In this document: positions 57,701 to 64,000 of the stretch, one piece after another
How the letters are laid out: each line of letters begins with the position of its first letter
How positions within the stretch are numbered: position 1 is the first letter of the stretch
From: Paraspadella gotoi
Lineage: Eukaryota > Chaetognatha
Direction: 5' to 3'
Assembly: GCA_051294375.1 (NCBI GenBank)
Contig: CM119270.1
Coordinates: forward strand, 2,656,059-2,720,058
DNA length: 64,000 nucleotides
The notes under the pieces: model-generated
What the model was told of the DNA's origin: nothing
Database searches by the model: none
What the model saw: the letters and a program-made list of their open reading frames with translations, nothing else
Translations under genes and position numbers: made by a program

Positions 57701-59401
57701 CCGATTCACTCGCTCTCCCCTTTTTTTTTCACCCTTCTCCCCCCCTTCGTTATCCGCTTTTCTTTACCACCCTTTGTCGCCTATTTCCCCCCCCCCCTCT
57801 TTTCCGCAATCTCTCACCACCCTTCTCCCATCTCAGGCATCGCCCTTCCACCCCACTGCACCCGGGGCGAACGCCGAAAAGTGGAAACGGTAGCGACTGA
57901 GGCTCTCTCCCAGTTGGGAGGCGAATTCGCCGGAAAGTACTACCCGTTGTCCAAGATGACGGACGCCGAACAGGAGCAACTCATTGAGGATCATTTCCTC
58001 TTCGACAAACCCGTGTCGCCGCTCCTCACCTGCGCGGGTAAGAATTAACTATTGAAATTGGTGCAGCCTTTATTAAAACTATCTATTAATTTATTAAATA
58101 TGATATCTTGTATCCGGACGATGATGAGTTAAGATAATAACATAGCAGACCCTGCTAGGTTTCAATATGTGCATTGTGCAATGTAATGTACATTACTCTT
58201 CCTTTTTACCTTCAATTTTAAAAAAATATTTTTCTCTAAAGCCTCGAGAAGATTGAATGTGATCGGCGACGTCCAAACTGAAGGATTCGACCATTAGTCA
58301 TCTCTTTTAGGATGATTGGATGGGGACGAGGCTTTTAAAATAAAAGCGATGGAGGGTTGGTGGATTTAGGAAGCTCGGGTTAACGATAAAGACAAAAAGA
58401 AGCGCTGAGTGCGTGTGGTCTTTAGGGGCCAGAGTGCAGAGGTTCACGGATCGTTAGCGATCGCGCTGTCTCCCTTCACAGGCCAAACGTGAAATTGGCT
58501 TCGCCTCACTGGAATCCCCCCTTTTTATTTCTCTTTTATTCCGTCTATTAAGTAGTATTTTTGTTAAAATAATAGTTAGAAAAGCAAAAGAGCAACAAAA
58601 TAGTAGTTCCAGTAGCTTTTTTTTGGACACTGGGGAGGGCGCCCCGTTTCCCTCCGTAACGTGACCCGCACTCTTTAATCTCCTTGGGCAGGCATGGCCC
58701 GTGACTGGCCCGACGGTCGAGGCATCTGGCACAACGCCGAGAAAAACTTTCTGGTTTGGATCAACGAGGAAGATCATCTCCGCGTCATCTCCATGGAGAA
58801 ATCGGGCAACATCAAGAAAGTCTTCAAACGATTCTGCGAAGGCTTGACTCAGGCGAGAAAGACAATTTAACGTTTTATTTGTCGCCCCTTTGATTAGAAA
58901 AAGGGATTCGGTTTTATGGCTTTTCGGGTTTAAGACTCAATTTTATCTTTATTCAGGTGGAGGATCTGATGAAGAAAGAAGGTCACGAGTTCATGTGGAA
59001 TCCTCACCTGGGATACATCCTCACCTGCCCGTCCAACCTCGGGACCGGTCTCAGGGCGGGAGTCCACGTCAAAATACCGCACGTCTCGTCTCACGAAAGA
59101 TTCGGCGAGGTAATTAGAGGAATATGTTAATATTAAACAAATATAGATATTTTAATTATTTTTTTAATCTTTCTCTCCTCAGATCTTGAAGAACCTCCGT
59201 CTCCAAAAGCGCGGGACAGGCGGAGTGGACACGGCGGCCGTGGGCGGGACCTTCGACATCTCCAACGCGGACCGCCTCGGCTTCAGCGAAGTGGAACTCG
59301 TCCAGTTCCTCGTCGACGGCGTCAATCTCCTCGTCCAGATGGAGAAGCGCCTGGAGGCGGGGAAACCCATCGACGACCTCGTCCCCGAGAAGATGAAATA
59401 A
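54702..59401 (+). CDS. CK: creatine kinase, cytosolic type
   Basis: Transfers phosphate between ATP and creatine to buffer cellular energy. Exons: 54702-54809, 55218-55352, 57362-57515, 57837-58037, 58692-58852, 58957-59109, 59183-59401 (stop TAA). All phases match, giving 376 residues, near the usual 380. Family features: [20 protein letters not shown] at the N-terminus, the creatine-kinase loop [70 protein letters not shown], reactive Cys277 in [18 protein letters not shown], and [13 protein letters not shown]. These loops separate it from arginine kinase, and no obvious mitochondrial-type C-terminus is present. Intron 5 has a GC donor (CTCAG|GCGAGA). An acceptor at 54655 shows that at least one 5' exon exists, and an upstream in-frame start is possible (see 52666). 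Intron 2 contains a 10-N gap. Confidence 0.96.
57115..57124. other. assembly gap, 10 N, in creatine kinase intron 2
   Basis: Placeholder gap. By analogy with the gap at 20914 its true size may be larger. The coding exons on both sides are complete. Confidence 0.95.
57196..57252. repeat. GCACGCACTCAGGCAC/CA repeat
   Basis: About five imperfect units of GCACGCACTCAG-type sequence ending in ACACACAC, in the same intron. Confidence 0.75.
57573..57664. repeat. 94-bp interspersed repeat, copy 2 (inverted)
   Basis: Matches 6559-6652 on the opposite strand with about ten differences, including the terminal palindrome AATGAGATCGAGTTCATCAATCTCATT in two arms. Lies in creatine kinase intron 3. Confidence 0.75.
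58052..58116. repeat. GAAATTGGTGCAGCC repeat, copy 3 (diverged)
   Basis: ATTGAAATTGGTGCAGCCTT...TATTAATTTATTAAATATGATATCTTG follows the order of copy 1 at 45214-45283, including the end near TATCTTG. In creatine kinase intron 4. Confidence 0.5.
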
Positions 59402-61940
59402 GTGGGACGCGGGGAGGGAGTAGTCAGGAAATTGTTGGCGCACGGGGGGCGTAGCACGACGGAGAAGTTGATGGGCCTCGTTTCCCCTTTTTCGGCGCGG
59501 AAAACAAAAAGGAACTTGGAAGTGTGGATGGTTTTCTTGCTCGAACTAAAAGGGGGAAATCACGGAGTTTTTCCGAATTTAATTCGTATTTATTTTCCAG
59601 ATTTTTTTTGTCGCGTTTTAGTTAATGGAAAGTTTTAGATAATAAGGATTTTATAGTTTAATATTGCTTGCGCGCGATGCTAATTTCGAAAAAAACATCA
59701 ACCCTACTCTTCTCTTTGTCCGGTTCGCTCTAGTTTGAAACGTATGGCCTACCGTTTAGTGCGTAGTGTTTTGAAAAAAAAAAAAACTATATTGTCGTGT
59801 TTTTGGAGAAAACCCCAAAAAAGATCCTAGCCAATTTTATTTTATTCAAACGGACAATGGAAAAACTGCCGTCTCTCTAGAAAATTGATTGGTCAATGCG
59901 TCGTTATGTATTTTACACTCGCCGCGTTTTGTTTTTTTTCCAGTTTCTAAAATATTATCATTATTACGATGGCATAATCTCGAGTATTTTACGCATATAG
60001 ATTGAAATATACAGCTTTTTTTAATTAGTATAAAATAAATCGATGTTGTCAGACATGTTATCCTAGCTAAGGTATGCCAAATCGATGTAGCTTTTCTTTC
60101 TTGATTTACTAATACCAAAATAAAAATTTTTTTTTTGTCGCATTACGTTGCGACACTTTTTTTCTTATCTTCATCCGAAACTAAAGGATTTTCCCACCGA
60201 GAAAGATCCAACTCGCTGTTTTGAGATGTTTATCGTCTAAAATCATATAAAACACGAGAAAATTCGTTCGATGACATTGGTCGAGATATCCCCCTAGTTG
60301 ATACTTGAATGGCAGACATATGTGGGATGTATATTAGTTGAACTAAAAGGAATGCTCACGAAACAAGGATTCATTTTTTTTTTTGCGAGCCCCGGGTTAG
60401 AGTTACCGGGGTTACCCCGGTTACTCCGTGTTATAACGTTTTTACCATCAATTTTTATCGCTATTACGAAAATCAATGTTGTCACTTTCCGTATACACCG
60501 CATGCGAGAGATTTCACCGAACTACGCGCCAACAAGTATACTTCTCGACGACCTCGTGTGGTGTGTATAACCGGCCATCTAAGAATGTGATGGACTTTGT
60601 ATCGCGTCAGTTAATAAAATATTAAAATAAATTATCGGGCGGAAATCAATTTCTTGCCAATCCTTTTTTTTTTTGCTCTGGCACTTCATATAATGAACTT
60701 TTTTTTGCGATTCCCCTTTTTCGCTCAAGTTTTCCCTTTGGTTAGATTTTTCTGTTTCTCTTTAAACCTAGAACAGTTTTTAGCAAGTCTAGATTATTAG
60801 AAATTTAAGATCCACGTTTCACTATATAAAGATCTGTAGCATATTTACCTTTAAAATTTATTTTATGCTTTCACACTTTGTTTCAAGATGATGCGCCCGT
60901 GATGATGATGTCACTCGAATTCACCACAAACTTTTGTTTTTGTTTTATTATCCCATTAAGAATTGAAGAAGTCAGTGAGCAGAATAAGTACTAACTTTAG
61001 TATATTATTTATGACCTTCGTCTTTTTTTTTTTTAATAAAGACCCTAATAAAGACATAAGTTATTTAGCGAATTGTTATTTTTCAGACTTAAGCCGCCAG
61101 GATAAACCATATTTAGCATGACTGACGTAATCCTCATATTAATGTAGGAATATAATAATTGTGTGTAGTAAGTCTGAGGCAGGGGCATCTCATGTCGGAC
61201 ACTCCTATCCTAAATAAGTTTTTAGAAAACCAAATCCAAAGTTAAAGAGATATAATTTAAACTTATGATATATGCAAATGACATTACTCAATCTTTTTTC
61301 ATGCATACATACATCATAAGAATAAGAAGTTGATATTAATTAAAAAGTAAATATCCAAGCTTACCTTGAAGACAACGATTTTCTACATCGCCTGCTTTCG
61401 ATTGTTATGCAACTAATTTTGGGTGGGCAATTAGGGCAGGGCTGCGGCGTTCTTTAAGCGATCCCATTTCCCTGATAAATTGATCAGATTTTAGATAAGA
61501 TTTTGATCTTTTGAATATTCTTTTTAATCTACCCGTCTCCGGAACTCTGATGAGAGAGGGATCGACTTTTTGATCCAACCGTGGCAATCGCCCCCGCTTT
61601 GATTATCTTTCGTCGATTATATTTTTTGTTGCAACGTCATGATAATTATCTCCGATCGGCTCAGCAATTTAAAAGCCACTTTGAGAAGAAACGCAAAATG
61701 AAAAAAATAAGGCGAATGAGATTAGTATTCATTCTGGGAGAGACTGAAAGTTTACCTCGTCAGGATTTCTAGACTCTAGATTAATTCTTGAGTTGAGGTT
61801 CACAAACAAGTAGGGTTATTCACCTAAACTTAATTTTTCGAAGGAATAACTCTTTGGGGCTGGTCTTTTATTAGCCAAATATTTTTTTTTAAATATTGAA
61901 AATTTAATAGATAATAATTACTAGTTGGAAATGAGGGTTA

Positions 61941-62046
61941 TTTTTACTTTCGCCGACCGGGGTTAGGGAGGGGTTAGGGGTAGTTAGGGTTAAGAGGGTT
62001 TAGTGTAAGTTTTTTTTTTAAAAACCGCGGTCGGCGAAAGTAAAAT
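61941..62046 (+). mobile_element. MITE-like element with TTTTTACTTTCGCC terminal inverted repeats, copy 2
   Basis: Ends TTTTTACTTTCGCCGACCG and CGGTCGGCGAAAGTAAAA form an 18-bp inverted repeat, longer and cleaner than in copy 1. Internal G-rich words GGGGTTAGGG, GGTAGTTAGGG and TTAAGAGGGTT match copy 1 in opposite orientation. The flanks are TTA/TTTA rather than a perfect TTAA pair. Confidence 0.75.
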
Positions 62047-62607
62047 TTAGCCGGAAATGATATGATCTAATATTTTGTCTAAAACAAAAGACTTAGCACA
62101 AGTTTTATCGCTTAACATAGTAATTCTGATTTTAAATATTTAAATATTAAATATTGAAAAAAAAAACGAGTATGTTGTGAGTCAGAAATTTGAATAAGAC
62201 ACGGAGAGCAGTCTAAACGAAAACTATCTTTTTTCGTGGCTTGTCCAAAATGAACATTACTAGACCCTCGAAACTCTGTAACATTTCGCCGTGGTTCCCG
62301 CAATAAGAACCCCATTGTTCCATAGAGCAATAATTTTATTCGCACGAGCGCCCGGGGCTTTGGCCTATATTATTTCCCTTTTGCTCCGCTTCCCATTTTC
62401 TATTTTTCTTTCTACGATTTCTCGTCCTGGACCAGATAAGTACTCCCTTTCAAAGACGCCACCTCGGTTCTTCTGCTTTCATCTGGTTAAATAGTTTCCG
62501 AGTCTTTGTTCAATTAGAAAAAGATTTTGTTAGTTCCCAATTATTCTATAACTTAAAATCGTGTGTGGGCTTAACGTGATTTTTTTTTTAAATATAAGCA
62601 AAATTGC

Positions 62608-62655
62608 TTAGAAATTGTTTCTGCAATATAAAAATTATTCACTCATTCAATAAAC
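62608..62655. repeat. GCAATATAAAAATTATTCACTCATTCAATAAA repeat end, copy 4
   Basis: Resembles the second half of copy 1 (45230-45265), with GAAATTGTTTCTGCAATATAA replacing the palindrome. Diverged member of the same family. Confidence 0.45.
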
Positions 62656-64000
62656 AAACGCACTTAATTATAATTCTATAAAAATTTATTGGAAAGTACA
62701 TTATACATTGAAAAACTCTGACTTAAGTCACGTTACGTACGTTCTTACGCCAACGCTAATTCCTAACACCGTAGTGGACGACCGGGAAACCCGAAAAAAA
62801 AAAGCACGTGCGAACCGATTTACCTCAACGCGCTGCCCGTACGGACGAGGCTAGAAAGGAAAGAGATCGGGAGAAGAAGAAAAGGGAGGCAGATTGTCAA
62901 CCTAGGCCATTGAGGAGGAGGAGGAAGAGGGAAAAGAGGAGGAGGAAGCAGAAGCGAGGAAAGAGAACGAGAGGAGGAAGAGGAGGAAAACGATTCGGAA
63001 CGCGGTCTCGAGGAAAGGAGAGGGGGGGAGAGAAAGAGAGAGAAACTAGGAGAGACAGAGAGAGAGATTGAGAGAGCGAAAGAGGAAAATCGTTTGTTGC
63101 TTCCAGCACACATGTTGCCAGCGTCACATGCGCCCTCATACGAAAAAAAAACCCTCGTTTTTATCGATAATGCGTCGCGGCGTCACCGGAGGATCGAATC
63201 CCAATTTACGTTTACTTTATTTCCTGGACAAAGACGACGCCAGCGACCTCGGGAGTTGTCGAGAGGAGTCGCGGGGACCAAGGTCCGAAGTTGGCCTCCA
63301 CCCCGCGTTGGAAGGCCCGGTCGTTGAGCGGGTCGGCGACGAGACGGGACACTGGCCGAAAACCACGAACGCCCCTTCGACAACACTGTCGGCTGTGAAA
63401 CTTCTGCGCGCGCCTGCGTTATTAGCGTATTTCTTTCAATCTCTTCTCTAGAAAATGAATCGTCTTGCTTAGGTAAGGAGTGGATATCAAAAAGCAAAAA
63501 TTTTTCCTTGATAATTTCATAGTGTTAATATGAATGATAACTGCTAATGCTTTAAATTTAAAAAATCGTTTATAAAATGAAAAAAAGAGTCAAATGCGCA
63601 GTTTTTAGCGAAAGATACTGAAGAATACCTTGATAATTGTAATTGTCTCCTTTGTTTTGCTCGGAATTAACTCAACTTACCAGTTCTACACTTAATAAAA
63701 ACATATTTTTATCGCACGAAAAACTACTATTACCTTTTTATTACTACCAATACTTTTTTCAAAGTCTATGGCTCAATGTCTCGCTTCGCCAACCGCCGTT
63801 TTAATCTCACCGCTCGTTCTCCGCCTACCCCCCCCTCTCCCGCGCAGGTCGAGTCGCTCTTGACTTCATAAAGAGACGGCAAGGAACCAACCTTATTCTC
63901 CCACCTCCTTCCTCTCCCCCTTCACGGTTCCACCCACGATTTTTTCAATAAAACTCTTGGCCGAGCGTCATGACGTGGAATCTTCGATGTCGATGATGAC

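Larger units (their letters stand above)
59402..63999. other. 3' UTR of creatine kinase and intergenic DNA, no further gene supported
   Basis: AATAAA at 60034-60039 is a possible creatine kinase poly(A) signal (633 bases after the stop). Beyond it the region is AT-rich with short chance frames, the second MITE-like copy (61941), a related repeat end (62608), and a purine-rich/GA stretch (62850-63075) whose frames are Arg/Lys/Glu on + and Ser/Leu/Pro on -. A GC-rich part at 63160-63460 has an open frame without recognisable content. The last 200 bases may belong to the promoter of a gene beyond the window. Confidence 0.55.

Noticed and set aside
54702-59401. Arginine kinase as identity
   Set aside because: The loops [26 protein letters not shown] and [13 protein letters not shown] are creatine-kinase type; the arginine kinase counterparts differ clearly.
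61405-61587. 60-codon minus frame MPRLDQKVDPSL
   Set aside because: Composition is protein-like but short, with no acceptor/donor pair giving a consistent phase and no family that I recognise.
63068-63497. Open frames of 127 (+) and 104 (-) codons near the right end
   Set aside because: No recognisable domain, no matching splice partners, and both strands are open at once in GC-rich DNA.

Overview
This window is nuclear DNA from an animal, most likely a marine-type invertebrate. Its genes are split by short introns with GT-AG or occasional GC-AG borders, and CpG is not depleted. The recognisable genes are metazoan: axonemal SPAG6, eIF5, a cytosolic-type creatine kinase (not arginine kinase), an OMA1-like mitochondrial metalloprotease and an acyl-CoA-synthetase-like protein. 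There are no operons, ribosome-binding sites, CRISPR arrays or prokaryotic genes. I cannot place the species further. The sequence is a draft assembly with six N-runs: 25 N at 1344 and 11888, 10 N at 20914 and 57115, 317 N at 6057 and 615 N at 8310. It is full of (CT)n/(GA)n and other low-complexity tracts, which create many meaningless ORFs.

Layout. 1-5.7 kb: AT-rich DNA and simple repeats, no supportable gene. 5.9-11.1 kb (+): a multi-exon gene for a large, unrecognised, low-complexity and acidic protein, with two assembly gaps inside it. About 12.1-27.7 kb: a direct tandem duplication. Copy A (about 12.1-20.74 kb) is a version of copy B (20.74-27.70 kb) full of single-base indels. Each copy holds the OMA1-like gene followed by the 5' exons of the synthetase-like gene. 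Copy B reads cleanly for OMA1 and runs on into the unique 3' exons of the synthetase-like gene (to 30.36 kb). Copy A looks like poorly corrected long-read sequence placed next to the gap, but it also covers the intron hidden in copy B's 10-N gap. 30.4-42.5 kb: a gene desert of purine/pyrimidine tracts, minisatellites and dispersed repeats. 42.5-44.8 kb (-): a complete seven-exon SPAG6. 44.8-48.4 kb: the shared upstream region of SPAG6 and eIF5, with a cluster of six CCAAT boxes and a TTAA-flanked MITE-like element. 48.4-51.4 kb (+): complete eight-exon eIF5. 52.2-59.4 kb (+): creatine kinase with seven coding exons plus candidate upstream exons. 59.4-64 kb: no supportable gene, a second MITE-like copy and simple repeats.

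The genes do not form a pathway. They are ordinary eukaryotic neighbours: mitochondrial protease, synthetase-like protein, ciliary central-pair protein, translation factor and phosphagen kinase. The most unusual points are the A/B duplication, a synthetase-like gene whose catalytic motifs are nearly all altered and which carries a poly-glycine insertion, three GC-AG introns sharing an AG|GCGAG donor, a possible alternative creatine kinase N-terminus, the CCAAT-box array, and paired (CT)n/(GA)n tracts arranged as giant inverted repeats.
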